A stretch of 64,000 nt of DNA from Parasponia andersonii (GCA_002914805.1 JXTB01000136.1:107305-171304); one strand, 5' to 3'; shown: positions 32,001-43,659, counted from the stretch's first letter. Numbers and translations: made by a program. The notes: generated by a model from the letters alone, not told the origin.

Positions 32001-33800
32001 TGTTGGAAAAATTAACCTAACACTTAGGATAATCATGCATGCATGCAGATATGGAAAATACATTATTATATCATGAACGCAATGGAAAAATTAGCAGATT
32101 TAGGTTTTAAAAAATTTACATGAAAACAGTTTTCATAACCATATAACATATATGCATCATATACAGGATCATGTACAACATAAATCAAATCTAGATACAA
32201 AATCTTAGAGATGAGATTAGAGTTTACCTCTTGTAGCGTGTTCCTCCTTGATCTCCTTATTGATGGTGATCAAACCTCTAACCCCAGATCTGCTTGTCTG
32301 TGTTTTTGCTCTTGGTTGATGAGGCGAGCGGGCACCAAGTCGAAATCTACGTTGGAGGACAATCAAGAATGCCTTCTTGATCCTATAGAACACGGGATGT
32401 GAGATGGGACTATGAGATAATAGGAAACATTTTCTCTCCTCTCTTTCTCAGCCTTGGCCGATTTTCCTCTCTCTCTCCCTGTGCCTATGCGTGTGACTCT
32501 CTAAGAGTTACTGTGTAATTTTTTCTCTCATATATCTTATATATATGGGACCAAAAACTGCTAACCCTAGTCCAATCAGGATTGGGCTTGTTCTCTAATT
32601 TGGGCTTTGGGTGTATTTTTATAAATATGTCCAACTCATGAAACTTATTTATAAAAATACCAACTTCTATGTAGAATTATTATTTTATACCGTTTCATGA
32701 AACTAATTTCACAAATATTACTAACTAATTAATGAGCTTAATTGAGCTAGACAAGAGACCTAATAGATCCAAATAATCTAAGCTCCAATAATATGATAAA
32801 TACATAATAACTCTTTTATGGTATTTATATAACATTATTAGTAAAGGGGACACTCTACTAAAGGTCCAATACTGTACTCTTAGATTAAATGTCATGTCTT
32901 TTGTAGAGATTTAATCAACTAACGTTGATTAACTGATCCTTCTAGCATATTCTATACCACATATAGAATCCCTATACAATGCCATAGTTGGATAGGTGAA
33001 ATTACCGTAATACCCCTCCAATACCTATTTATCTTTAAGTTACCATATTTCTATCAAGGAATAATGTTGTCAATAATTTTGTTCTCAATAGCCATTTAGA
33101 CAAAATTATCAACCAATTCACAAAGTGAATACTAAGATCTTAAATTTAATTATTCCATAAAACTTGAAAGAACCTAAAATGGCATTAATGTATAGTATCC
33201 TTAACTATTTAGTGTTCCAACCAATTCATAAGCCATAACCTCCAATATGGTAGAGTTCACCTCTAATTTTATATAGGTTAGTCTTTTAACAAATCAAAAA
33301 GCTATAACCCATGAAAGCAAGTCCAGTCAAACATCAAGGATTAAGATCTATATGATAGGAGCTAGTTTTTGATAATATAAGAATTGAGTTACAGTACTCC
33401 AATTTTTTATATTACATAATCCAGTTTAATACACATAACTTGTTTATGTTGTATTAGTGTTTCTATCAGAAGTCAGATACTTCAATGATTTGAGACACAT
33501 CATTCCCGTTGAGATAGAAAAATACTACAACCTATACTAAATAAAGTATTTCATCTTTATTTACAGATTATAAACTACTTTATTTAGACTTAGATAAAGA
33601 AACAAGTCTCCCCATAATTAACATTTAATCATGTTTTTTTCTTTATATACATATAAAGTCATGGAATCTTTTACAGGTGAATAAACTATTCAACTAAGAT
33701 AGTTTAATCTAGCAAATATCATAATTGCATATAAAAGAAATTTGTTTATACTCAAAAGGGTAAAATTGGAAATCTACTTTTTAGGGCAAAAATCCCAACA
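32001..33800 (-). mobile_element. Solo copia LTR (1.8 kb) inserted in RT, with TSD
   Basis: Exactly bounded by TGTTGG... and ...CCAACA. The flanks are taaac (31996-32000) and taaat (33801-33805), a 5-bp duplication with one mismatch. It splits the RT coding sequence just after the YIDDIL catalytic motif. It is related to the LTR at 28523-31047, which sets its orientation by similarity. No internal region remains, so it arose by LTR-LTR recombination. Confidence 0.88.
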
Positions 33801-35990
33801 TAAATAGCATTCCTAATGATTAGAATATCATCAATATATAGTTTTTATTCTGAATTCTTTTATAGACACAAGGTTCATCTATGTTTCGTTCAAAACCATA
33901 AGACTTAATTACTTCATCAAATCTTATGTTCCAAGATCCAGATGCTTGCTTGAGTCCAAAAATGGATCTCTTAAGTTCACAGACTTTTCTTTCTGGACCC
34001 TTTTCAATGAATCCTTCTAGTTATTTCATATAGATACATTTATTGAGATTGTTATTCAAGAATGCATCTTGATGTCCATTTGTCATATCTCATAATCAAG
34101 AGATACAGCGATAGATAAGAGTATGTGAATAGATTTGATCATAGGTACAAGAGAGAAGGTTTCTTCGTAGTCGATACCTTCTATCTGTGTATAACTCTTT
34201 GCAACTAATCTTATCTTGAAAGTCTTCACTTTTTCGTCTACTCCTCTCTTTCTTTTATAGGCCCATTTATACCCAATGGATTTTATCACTTCAGGTGGAT
34301 CTACAAGTTCCTAGACTTTATTAGAGTACATGGACTCTATTTCGGATTCCATTGCCTTTTGCCAGAGATCTTTATCAGCATCATCCATATCTCATTATAG
34401 GTGTAAGGATCAGATTCTTGGTCACAAGACTCTTCTTTTTCTAAGTATTTTTCAAGTTGTCTTACAATTCTCCTATTATGATGAGGATTCGATATTTGCT
34501 AAGTTTTAAGTGATTTATCTTTTCTAAGTGCTTTCTCTATCTTATCTTCTATAGATTGGCTGATAATATTATCAGTTAATTTTTCAATAACAAACTTACT
34601 TAAGAAAGTAGCATTTGTACTCATAAACACTTTTTTTCCTTAGTACTATTGAAATAATACCTTCTTGTTCCTTTTGACTAACCTAGAAATAGACACAATT
34701 CAAATCGTGTTTGCAACTTAGTCGTTTTTCCTTTCTAAATAAATGTTGGACAACCTCAAATATAGATATTACGCAAACTAGGTTTATGTCTTTTCTATAG
34801 TTTTAATGGTGTCTTAGGTACTAACTTCAAAAGAACTATATTAAGTAGGTATATAACAATTTCTAAGGTATAACCTTAAAAAGATACGAATAATTGTGAA
34901 TAATTGAGCATCGACCTAACCATAACCAAAAGTTTCTAATTTCTTCTTTTAGTAACATCATTTAGTTGAGGCATGCCAGATGTTGTGAGTTAAGAGAGGA
35001 TCCTATTGTCTATGATAAATTCAGAGAATTCCGCAAAGATATATTGACCACCTCGATCAGATCGAAGGATCTTTATATTCTTTCCTTACTGTTTTTCAAT
35101 TATCACTTTGAATTCTCTAAACTTTTCAAAAGAATCCGATTTGCATTGTATTAGGTAAATATAACCAAATCTAGAACAATCAGCTATAAATGTAATGAAG
35201 TATTCAAAACCTCCTCGAGCTTGAATATTTATGAGCCCACAGACATCAATATGTACTAATCCAAGACATTCTTAATCTCTAAGATATTTTCTAGTAAATG
35301 GTCCTTTAGTCATTTTACCTTCCAGGCAAGATTGGCAAGTAATTAGTGATTTGATTTCTAACAAACTTAGAGATCCATCATTAACTAAACTTTGAATTCT
35401 ATTTAAGTTAATGTCACTAAGTCTCAAATGCTAGAGATACATATCATCATTAGTACTCACTTTCACTTTCTTATATTTAGGTTCTACATGTTCAGAATTA
35501 TTTTCAAGATTATACAATGAGATGATTTTAGGTTAAATAAAGAAAAGATTATTCCTATGAGTTCCATTGTAAATAATACTTTTATTCTTTCTAATAGAAA
35601 CTTTATTGTCAAACTAAACAGAATAATCTTGTCTCATCAAATAGGAAACAGAAACCAAATTCCATTTAAAACTGGAATATAATAACAATTTTTCATTTCT
35701 AAAATTATCGAAATTCAGAATAATATCTCCCATTGTATGAGTCATCTCCTAAACACAATGTGAACTCTTCACTAGTAAACTTCCTAGTTTCCTTGAAGTC
35801 CTGCAAAGTATTACAAACATGGTCAGTGGCTCTTGAATCTATGATCCAAGAATCGATAGAATCAACTATATGATAAGGCTCAATGAACAACAAATTGTCA
35901 CTACATTGTTTGTTCTTATCGCTGTTCTTCTCCTTTTTAAAAGTTAGGTAAATTTTGTAATTTCACCCTTTAGTTTGGCATTCTTCTTGA
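33801..35990 (-). pseudogene. Copia protease, integrase and RT N-terminal remnant
   Basis: On the minus strand from right to left: protease trace WIIDSRATDHVC at 35705-35893 (the usual Gly of the aspartic protease motif is Arg), integrase traces across 34400-35600, an RT start at 34083-34289 (GYKWAYKRKRG, FKIRLVAKSYTQIEGIDYEETFSLV), and the catalytic YIDDIL region ending at 33801. Numerous stops and frameshifts in every block. Older than the element at 14476-19796. Confidence 0.85.
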
Positions 35991-36731
35991 TCTTCTTTTT
36001 CTTTGGAGCCAGAGAAGCATGAATCTTTTTCTCCTTTTGACTTAAGTTTGGAAGAAGTAGCTTAAGCTACATTAGCTTCAATAGATCTTGTTTTATTAGG
36101 TTTGGAAGAACTAGCTTAAGCTATATTAAACTTAGTATATCCTAATTTATTCTTTTTTAAGAATATTTTATATAATTTACAGATCTTTCATTAGGCTAGT
36201 AAGAATATAATCTTTCTGATGAATCTTAAATTGATTGAATGTGTTCGACAATGTATTCAAAATTATGTCAATTTAGGTGTCACAATCAATTTCAGTTCCA
36301 AAGATTTCCAGTTCATTAAGATATGTAATGACTTTCATCATATGTTCCTCGAACTAGAGTACACTTCTTTTGACAAAGATTTATGAATACACATGTAGTC
36401 TCATTTCTAGCTTGAGGACCGAGAATATTTCGTCAACACTTAGTATCATGCTAGCAATAGTATCCAACCCACGATGTTGTTATTACAATATATTACTCAT
36501 TGAGCCAAGTATATAATACTCAGCTATCTCATCAGATTGCTTCCATTTAACATATAAGTTTCTTTTATTGTTAGTGGATTCCGCAGTTGGTTGAGTAGGA
36601 CATAGAGTGGTGAGAACCCACTTGTGTTTATTAGTAGTAAGCACTATGTCCAGGTTACGTTTCTAGTCTATATAGTATTCACCATTTAGCGTATTTTGTG
36701 TGAATAAAGTGGACAAAGGATTAAGTGCCAT
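35991..36731 (-). pseudogene. Copia gag remnant with preserved start
   Basis: The ATG at 36731 opens MALNPLSTLFTQNTLNGEYY and, after a stop, KRNLDIVLTTNKHKWVLTT, KWKQSDEIAEYYILGSM and, in shifted frames, ITYLNELEIFGTEIDCDT and TFNQFKIHQKDY. This is a common plant copia gag pattern. Several in-frame stops and at least one frameshift disable it. Confidence 0.85.
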
Positions 36732-38400
36732 ATCTATTGAAAATAAATGAATATTCCATGTATAAGCAAACATCATCTAGCATGTTTTGAATAATTAATA
36801 TAATATATTAAACATACAATATGCAAGTGAAATATTCCTAAGACTATCACTTATATTCATAGTAATTTGACCTATAACTGGTTATAAGCCTCCTAGGGAA
36901 GGTCATGTAATCAACAAGTCAAACTAAAATAATTTCAATTAGTAAATAGAGAGATAACTCTTATCTTATATTTCTGACTACCATTCTTTTTGGTACTCTA
37001 ATTAATTAAATAGAATTTCTACAAGAGGATATTAATATTTTGAGCTAAGTGATTAACCATTATTTTGGTAACTAAGCTTTCTATATACGACTATCTCCTA
37101 CGGGTGATTAGCCTTTTATAATCTACCTCGTAATTTTTCCTAAGAAGTTCATTTCTAGTATTACCTGAATAAAAAACCTCTTATGGGAGCTCAGTAAGAT
37201 TCTGAGGCGAAGTTCATCATCCTAATGCATAACGAACCAACAATTGAAACCACATGTATCACATACTTTTTCCTACTCAATATTTTATAATTAGGAATTT
37301 ATAGATTTTATCCAGTTATCTAACTAGCTTAGTGACCTAAAATCAATTATGTAAGCATGTTCATATTTACATGAGAGTAGCTCTAATTTTCTATATGATA
37401 TATTACTAAAGAACAGTAATAATACTTGATTATTAGGCATGCATGCAACATTGTCCTAATAATATGAAAGTAGTAAGCAGATAATTAATTAATTTTTAAT
37501 GATTTATTAATTTCTAGAAATTTAAAATTATTTAACATTTAAAACATTCTAACTCATAAGATAATGTTAAATATTTAAATATGGAAGATAATATTTAAAA
37601 TTTAAATTAGAAAAAAATTTCATAAAATCTAGTCATTTTAAATAAAATATTTAACTAATTAAATCTCCTTAAATATTTTAATTTAAATTTCAACTTTTGA
37701 AATCTTAATTTGAATTTAGCTTCCCTAAATATCTCATATTATCTTATCGTTTAGATTTAAATTCAAAATTGAAATCAATATCTAATCATATTAAATATCT
37801 ACCAACCATAAATTCCAATTCAAAAAAATCTAAAAAGATATTCTGATTTAAATTTAAATTCCAAATCTTCACAAAATTCGAAATTTAAAATATAGAAGAC
37901 TTTACATATAAAATTTTTTACAATATCTCTAATTTGAATTGAAACAAATTTAAAATTCAACATAATAACTAACTATTATATAATCAATTTTTCAAAATAT
38001 CTATTCAAAATTTGAATCTAAAAACTAAAAGATGTTATCTCATAATATCTAATTTTAAAAAATTTGATTTTAAAATATCTTTAATTATTCAAATAATAAT
38101 TAAGATATTATGGATATCAATCATATTCATAATTTAAATTAAAACATCTTACCAATTCAAATTTAACAAGGATTTAAAATTCAAATTTTAATTTATCAGT
38201 TTTCATAAAACTAGAGATAAATCAAGTTAATTTTTAAAATGAAAATAATTAAAATTACGACCGGAAAATCAAAATGGATCGGGACAAGCCAATAGACAGA
38301 ATGCAGCCAAGCTAGGAACAATAACTGAGCGCCAATGGGCTAGCATAATAAACGCGTGACAAATGCATGATGCAGCACCCAAAGCGACCAAGGCATGGGA
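36732..38400. other. Long leader of the minus-strand copia element, AT-rich part
   Basis: Between the PBS (about 39185) and the gag ATG lie 2.4 kb without coding frames. 37480-38250 is extremely AT-rich, with many variants of 'aaatttaaattcaaattt' in both orientations. The composition then flips abruptly at about 38270 to GC-rich. Confidence 0.6.
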
Positions 38401-38790
38401 GGCCACCCACGCAGTCGGTGTGCAAAAGGTCGTCTGCTGGCTATGCGTAGATCATATCTGCATGGCTAGCGGAGCCATAACCACACAACATGCACAGCAT
38501 GGCCATCCACAAGCCATGCACAGATCACATCCGCGCGATCAGCAGGGTCGTGCTCACGAGGCATACGGGGGGTGAACCTACGCAACCTGCGCAACATGGC
38601 CACCCATAGGCTATGCACAAATCACATCCGCATAGCCAGTAGGGATGTGCCCGCACTGCATGCGTGGCGTGAACTTACGTGGCCTACACAAGAAGGTTGC
38701 TTAGAGGCCATGCATGGATTGCATTCGTCTGACCAGGGCACCTCACCTACGTAGCCATGCGCGGGAATGTGCCTATGCAAGGATGCACCT
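38401..38790. repeat. GC-rich minisatellite, ~97-bp period, about four diverged units
   Basis: Units start near 38401, 38498, 38595 and 38692. Shared phrases are 'catggccaccca', 'ggctatgcacaaatcacatc' and 'gaacttacgtggcc'. The best pair (38498 and 38595) has the same length, 97 bp. Open frames crossing it on both strands follow from GC-rich repeats; the period is not a multiple of three and the frames are not conserved between units, so I do not call a gene. Confidence 0.8.
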
Positions 38791-38829
38791 GAGGGGCTCA
38801 CGCGGGCAGTGCACACGGCTCATAGCCGT

Positions 38830-39179
38830 GCATCGCTTCGTCATTTGTTTTTTTTTAATTGAAAAAAAAAACAATTTTTCATAAAAACTTAAAAAATAAT
38901 TAAAGATCAAAACATTTTATGCATAGTTTTATCAAGAATATAAAATATGAATACATAGAAATCAAGAACGTGTCAGTAGAGAAAGTCAAAAATAAACATG
39001 ATCATCACCTTATAGCAACATCTAATGAAATAATCATTCAAACTCATTGAATTTATTGACCATCATGTAAGCATACTCATAATATAAACAAGACCAAACA
39101 TAATCAAACTTTCCAAAAATCAAAACATTTAACAGCAAGAGAATAGATCGGAGTAAAATATGCTAGATCAACAAGAAAG
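38830..39179. other. Leader sequence between minisatellite and PBS
   Basis: AT-rich, no coding frame. It lies between the GC-rich minisatellite and the PBS-like sequence of the minus-strand copia element. Confidence 0.45.
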
Positions 39180-39195
39180 CCATTCTTTGGTACCA
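39180..39195 (-). other. PBS-like site of the older copia element
   Basis: The minus strand reads TGGTACCAAAGA just inside a sequence ('ggtattcat', 'gaaatttagaaacaca') that matches the terminal part of the LTR at 28523. This supports it as the 5' internal end of the element whose 3' LTR is 28523-31047. Confidence 0.55.
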
Positions 39196-39410
39196 GCTAT
39201 TGGTATTCATTGATAAAATTCTGCAAAATATTTTCATAAATTCATTTTTTAAGAAAACCATAGTTTTGTGAAATTTAGAAACACAAAAAAATAAGTTTCT
39301 TAATTTATTTAAATTTTGAACGTAAAATATCTAATTATCAGATAATTAGATAAATAAAAATTAAGAAATTGGCTGAAAATGAAACACCTTCCTTGAAGGA
39401 GTTATCTGCT
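39196..39410 (-). repeat. Remnant of 5' LTR (inner end) of the older copia element
   Basis: About 170 bp align with 28525-28700 ('ggtattcat', 'aaaatattttcataaa', 'gtgaaatttagaaacacaa'). Beyond that the homology is lost in TA repeats, a MITE and another LTR fragment. Confidence 0.55.
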
Positions 39411-39411
39411 A

Positions 39412-39446
<35 letters not shown>
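39411..39446. repeat. (TA)n microsatellite
   Basis: A run of alternating ta, with further TA-rich stretches to 39470. Confidence 0.9.
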
Positions 39447-39450
<4 letters not shown>

Positions 39451-39583
39451 TAGATATATATATAATATATTACCTTTTCTTTAAAAAAAAACAAAGGAAG
39501 TCACGCATTTAGGTTTATATATATAAGTAAAAAGGTTACGGTAACAAGTTTAAAAAAAAGTTTTCGTGTATATTTATATGGGC

Positions 39584-39813
39584 ACTAATCGAGTAGGTAT
39601 TTTTTTTTTAACTATGCATAGGTATCAATTTGGCCAATGAAAATTTAGCATGTACATTTTTTTATTGTAAAAAGTAAGAGAGAGAAAGCATTAATGATGC
39701 AAGTCTTTTCACGCACTTCATTATAGTCATTAGATCATCATTAGATGATGATCTAACGGCTAAAAAAAAATATCTACCCATAGGTAAAAAAAAATACCTA
39801 TTGGATTGGCAAC
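39584..39813 (+). mobile_element. MITE copy 4
   Basis: Full copy of the family at 8606-9309, with 'gagtaggtattttttttttt' at the left, 'aagtaagagagagaaag' in the core and the inverted 'ggtaaaaaaaaatacctatt' at the right. Its apex hairpin (39733-39753) has arms gatcatcat and atgatgatc. It lies about 0.9 kb downstream of the intact MMP gene. Confidence 0.85.
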
Positions 39814-39829
39814 CTATATATATATATTA

Positions 39830-40372
39830 ATTAATATATTTAATTAAATTATTTATTAAATAATTTAATAAATATATATATAAAATAAATTCTAGCAGAT
39901 ACAAAAATACACTACGTATCATTTTTTATAAAGCCTCCATAAACTAGAGAGAAAAGGAAGAAAATCTTCCTATTCTCTGTAGAACTACACTACGTATCAT
40001 TTTTTATAAAGCCTCCATAAACTAGAGAGAAAAGGAAGAAAATCTTCCTATTCTCTGTAGAACAAACGCTTGTAATCTCATATGTTGAGAATATTATGAG
40101 GATCTAAAGTGTGAGTTTTAAGAAATTATACACAACGTCCACATGTTCATCCAGTTGTGCTTGAGGTTTCGATTAGAAGATCGTATTTTAGAGGACAGAA
40201 AAGCTAGAATCTATTGATAAGCTACAAAAGATATTAGATTTATTCTATTTGTATATTTCTATTTGATATAAATTAATACTATACACTCGTATAGTTAATT
40301 ATTTTAAGAAAATTTTTTAATGTTCGTGGGCCAATCTTCCGTTGCGAAAATCATTTTTAAAACCAACACTTT
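39830..40372 (+). repeat. 3' part of a plus-oriented copia-type LTR
   Basis: Reads like the transcribed half of a plant copia LTR in plus orientation: 'tctgtagaacaaacgcttgt', 'gttgagaatattatga', then a terminal 'cttccgttgcg' block and an end 'aaaccaaca'. No PBS follows, so it is a solo or 3' LTR. The 5' limit is unclear because of the MITE and TA repeats. Confidence 0.45.
39908..40063. repeat. Perfect two-copy 78-bp tandem duplication
   Basis: Units 39908-39985 and 39986-40063 read as identical (each begins tacactacgtatcatttttt). The identity implies a recent duplication inside an otherwise old LTR-like region. Confidence 0.9.
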
Positions 40373-40499
40373 CTTATTTTGTATTTAGGCTTAGTGAAAA
40401 ATTAGCTATTCTCAACGTGTATAGGTTGATGAAGCTTATTGAATTTGTAATGGTATCTGGCTGTAATCATCATATCCACTAATACAAACATTTTCCGCT

Positions 40500-40755
40500 A
40501 AAAAACAAAATTGAAATGAAAAACACAATGTAGACTAAACCACACCCTGCTTTTACTCTTATAATCTCTAAAATAGGAGAGCATCTTAAAGAAAAGAGAA
40601 AGGAAGAAAAACGTGCATCATTTCGGCTTCTGTCATATATAACAACTTTATTTTTTTCATTGTCACACTTGTGATTTGTGTCAATTGTTTAATTAGCCTA
40701 GAAAAAACTAAATATTAAGAGTAAATTGATAAGTTACTCTTGGGGCCTTGTCACC
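40500..40755. repeat. 3' flank of the duplicated MMP block
   Basis: Matches 20760-20981: 'ttctgtcatatataacaact', 'attgtcac', 'gataagttactcttggggc'. Together with the upstream flank this shows that the MMP genes were duplicated as a block of about 2.5 kb. Confidence 0.8.
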
Positions 40756-41700
40756 TTATTTATTCAAACCATACAGGGCACGTATACCTCGGATATCATC
40801 ATCATGTAGATCCCTCTTCGTCGTCCCATAACTGAATCTCGAGTACATGATCGCATCCGGAACAGTGTCGTCATGATCGAGCCCGAGCAAATGACCTATC
40901 TCATGCACTGCCACCGATTCCAAATCGACCTGGTTCGGTCCCGCGGGGTTCTCGCTCCAATTTTCCTCGGCATCAAAATGGAAATGCCCGTTGGACGGCT
41001 GAAATGCGTGGGCTAAGATCCCTCGGGGCCCATCAAAGGCGTTTGTGGCGCCGTCGCCATGGTTGCGAATGTAGAACCCGATCGTGATATCGGAGTCGGC
41101 GTCTGGCGCAACTTCTTGGAAAGTAAAATGGCTCACCTGTGCCCATTTCTGGAAAGCTCGGGCGCAGATGGACCTTATGTTCTTTGTGCCGGGGACGGAG
41201 ACGCTCGTGGGAAAGCTATACGTTAGATGGGACTTTTGCCAACGAGGGTTTCCTGGGATGAATCTGTAGTGAGAAACTGCATGGATGAGCTTGCGGTTCT
41301 GGTGATGGTGGTGGTGTTGATGGGTTTTGTTGACTATGTCTGGAACTCCACATCTAGGCATAGTCATTCCCTTCACCGTTTCCGAGTCTAGGGTTCCAGT
41401 GACTTTGAGGTGGTAGTGTTCTTGGTAGGATTTGACGGCGGACTCCAAAGCGTCGTCGTAGAAGTCGTCGTTGGCGTGGTTAGCGTGGTTATGGTGTTTG
41501 TCAACGTTGTAGTCCAAGTAGCCGAATGTCTCAAGATATTGCTTGAGTTGGTGGACCCCAGAGACGTTTTGGCCCTTGTGACATCCCTTCAAGAGTTGGA
41601 TGAACTTGAAAGCATCATGTTTCTTTGATTCATTTGTGTCTATAGAGAGCATAACTAGTAAGAGCAATATTGCTCCCAAAAGTGGGGTTTTTTGGGCCAT
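40756..41700 (-). CDS. Matrix metalloproteinase (matrixin), intact
   Basis: A 314-residue secreted zinc endopeptidase of family M10A, single exon. The start at 41700 (MAQKTPLLGA) is preferred over the upstream in-frame ATG at 41787: it aligns with the paralogue's start and begins a signal peptide (1-25, GAILLLLVML), and the extra 29 codons would cover the TATA-proximal leader. Prodomain about 26-121 with LESAVKSYQEHYHLKVTGTLD and the cysteine switch PRCGVPD (115-121). Then a His-rich linker (THQHHHHHQ), and the catalytic domain from about 151 with HGDG, LAHAF, FHFD (structural zinc/calcium), the complete catalytic motif HEIGHLLGLDH (266-276) and Met-turn IMY. One odd residue is Arg in FDGPRG, where Gly is usual in the calcium loop. 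No C-terminal membrane or GPI segment. Likely acts in the cell wall or apoplast, and autoactivates by loss of the cysteine switch; substrates cannot be inferred. Confidence 0.96.
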   Translation of the reverse strand: MAQKTPLLGAILLLLVMLSIDTNESKKHDAFKFIQLLKGCHKGQNVSGVHQLKQYLETFGYLDYNVDKHHNHANHANDDFYDDALESAVKSYQEHYHLKVTGTLDSETVKGMTMPRCGVPDIVNKTHQHHHHHQNRKLIHAVSHYRFIPGNPRWQKSHLTYSFPTSVSVPGTKNIRSICARAFQKWAQVSHFTFQEVAPDADSDITIGFYIRNHGDGATNAFDGPRGILAHAFQPSNGHFHFDAEENWSENPAGPNQVDLESVAVHEIGHLLGLDHDDTVPDAIMYSRFSYGTTKRDLHDDDIRGIRALYGLNK

Positions 41701-41792
41701 CAAATGATGGTTTAACGTTCTAGTATAGGGAGAAAATATATCAAGATTTGGTGATATATGTGCTATGTTACTCTTTTGCATATGCATGCTTC

Positions 41793-41802
41793 TATATATA
41801 TG
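41793..41802 (-). promoter_or_regulatory. TATA box of the intact MMP gene
   Basis: tatatata about 95 bp upstream of the ATG at 41700, the same spacing as in the paralogue. 'gttactcttttgcat' lies between TATA and ATG in both genes, supporting a shared core promoter. Confidence 0.7.
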
Positions 41803-42089
41803 TACAGTTAATTTGACCGAGCTAATTACAATTATTTCTTATAATTTCAAAGTCGTCTAAACCGTAGAGCTATGCAACTTGAAATTTTTCTAATTCACGT
41901 ATGAACCTTTGAATTTTATGTTGCCCAATTAATTGGAGGGACGTATTTTGGTCTTGCCCAAAGGAGACGTAAATTGGGCCTGTATAGATGTGACTTAATT
42001 TTGTATTTTTAGTACCTTCAATATTAATGTGAAATTAAGCATCCATGAAGTCCACGAGAGTTTTTTCTCTTTTTCGATTTTTTCATCAG

Positions 42090-42233
42090 GGGAAGGTCAC
42101 GGAGTCCTTAACATTTTGCAAATTTTATTTAATAAAGAGAAGCTGATATTTTCTCGAAGAAGGTGGCTAGAAATTTACTGCGTTGGGCAACATCAGGAAT
42201 CATGTACATTATACGAAAATCAATGTATGCATT
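42090..42233. repeat. Upstream part of duplicated MMP block, left of hAT insertion
   Basis: Matches 22805-22915 ('gaaggtcacggagtcctta', 'aataaagagaagctgatatt', 'gttgggcaa'). The match resumes at about 43200 after the inserted element. Confidence 0.8.
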
Positions 42234-42812
42234 CAGTCGCGGAACCAGGAGGACTTTTTTGTCGTGGGGGCAAAAGAAATTTTCTTTAAAAAAAGTTTAA
42301 TTGTTAAAAGAAAAAATCTAAAATTTTATAATGGTAATAAAATGCACAAAAAAAAAAGAATTTGAAATGGAAAAGCAAAATCATATGAGAAATAAATTTT
42401 ATAAAATATAAAATAGATAATAGAGCCATAATTATTAAATTTCTATATATCTTGACTTATATATACTTTAACTTAAGGAATTTAATCCCTAAACAAATTA
42501 GGAATTATCAAATAAAAACATTTAAAAGATATAAAAACAAAAATTATTGAACAAAAATTTGAACAAATTTCTATAATATGAACACAAATGAGAGAAAAAT
42601 AAACAAAACAAGAAAGACACACTAAAATATCATTAAGTATTGTATAATTTAGTTGTCATTAAAAAAAATATCCTTCAAAAAAGGGGGGAAAGAGAAGAAT
42701 TATAAGATTCAATGCTAAAACGAAAAGATAAATCTTCCATATAAAAATTCCTCATACTGATAAAAATACAGAATTAGCAACTAAGTTTGTTTTTATTAAA
42801 AACGTATACACC

Positions 42813-42843
<31 letters not shown>

Positions 42844-43192
42844 ACCTCAAGAAATTATTTAATTTAATTTTATCTTCATTTTCTAATTTTATCGAGGTTT
42901 CGGAACTTTAAATAGAGAATAGAAAAATATTGTGAAAGAATAAGGAAATTATTTTGCAATTCCAATTTTTTTATCTCAATTTTAATTTTAATTTTTTTAA
43001 AAAAATTTAGTCATTTAAATTTTAAATTGGTTTTAATTAAATGAATAAAGATATAAATTTATATCTTATATAGGGGACATTATTGGAAGAAAGAGAATTT
43101 TAATAGGGGCAAATTATAAATTTATAAAATTTTTATATATATAAAATGAAAAAATCAAAAATTTAAGTGGAGGCCACTTGCGCCATTCCCTC
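42234..43192. mobile_element. Non-autonomous hAT-like element (about 0.96 kb)
   Basis: The left end is cagtcgcggaacc with 'gtgggggcaaaa' inside. The right end read inward is ggtggagggaatggcgcaag, then tggcctcc, close to the left end of the element at 6274. The flanks are tatgcatt and catgcatg, sharing atgcat. Comparison with the empty paralogous site at about 22915-22930 confirms that this block is an insertion into the duplicated MMP upstream region. Internally AT-rich, no transposase. Confidence 0.75.
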
Positions 43193-43301
43193 CACCCATG
43201 CATGTAATGATGCAAGGCCGTCTAGAAGTTAAGAATTAATCGTAATTAATGGTTGTCTGAGATCAATTGCCGCCATTCAACATAGCAAACTTGATCATAT
43301 G

Positions 43302-43526
43302 GTTTAATAGGCATTTTTTTTTATTTATAGATAAGTATTTTTTTTTTAGCTGTTGGACCTATCTAATGGTGATCTAATGGATATAATGAAATGCATGAAA
43401 AGACGCGCATCATTAATGCTCTTTATCTCTCTTATTTTTTATAATAAAAAAATATACATACTAAATTTTCATTGGCCAAATTGATACTTATGCATAAATA
43501 AAAAAAAATACCTATTGAATTAGTGA
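43302..43526 (-). mobile_element. MITE copy 5 (inverted)
   Basis: Reverse-oriented copy of the 220-bp MITE family. 'gctctttatctctcttattt' is the inverse of the 'aagtaagagagagaaagag' core, and 'attggccaaattgatactta' is also shared. It is absent from the equivalent place in the 23-kb paralogous flank, so it inserted after the duplication. Confidence 0.8.
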
Positions 43527-43659
43527 AAAATAGTCATATATTTGACTATTTGGCTAAAAAGCCCATACTCTTAATTAGTAGCAAATTTACTTAATTATAA
43601 TTTTAATCTTTTCTTTGCTTATATGTGACAATATTTCTCGGGATCAATTTAATGAATAC

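Noticed and set aside
38363..38816. Three open frames with Cys/His-rich translations
   Set aside because: They lie in a 97-bp GC-rich minisatellite; the period is not a multiple of three and the frames do not persist from unit to unit.
41410..41628. Hydrophobic Val-rich open frame on the plus strand (72 codons)
   Set aside because: It is antisense to the MMP prodomain; its composition follows from the complementary codons and the real frame is on the minus strand.
41701..41787. N-terminal extension of the MMP from the upstream ATG at 41787
   Set aside because: It would put 29 residues before the signal peptide and has no counterpart in the paralogue. ATG 41700 fits better.
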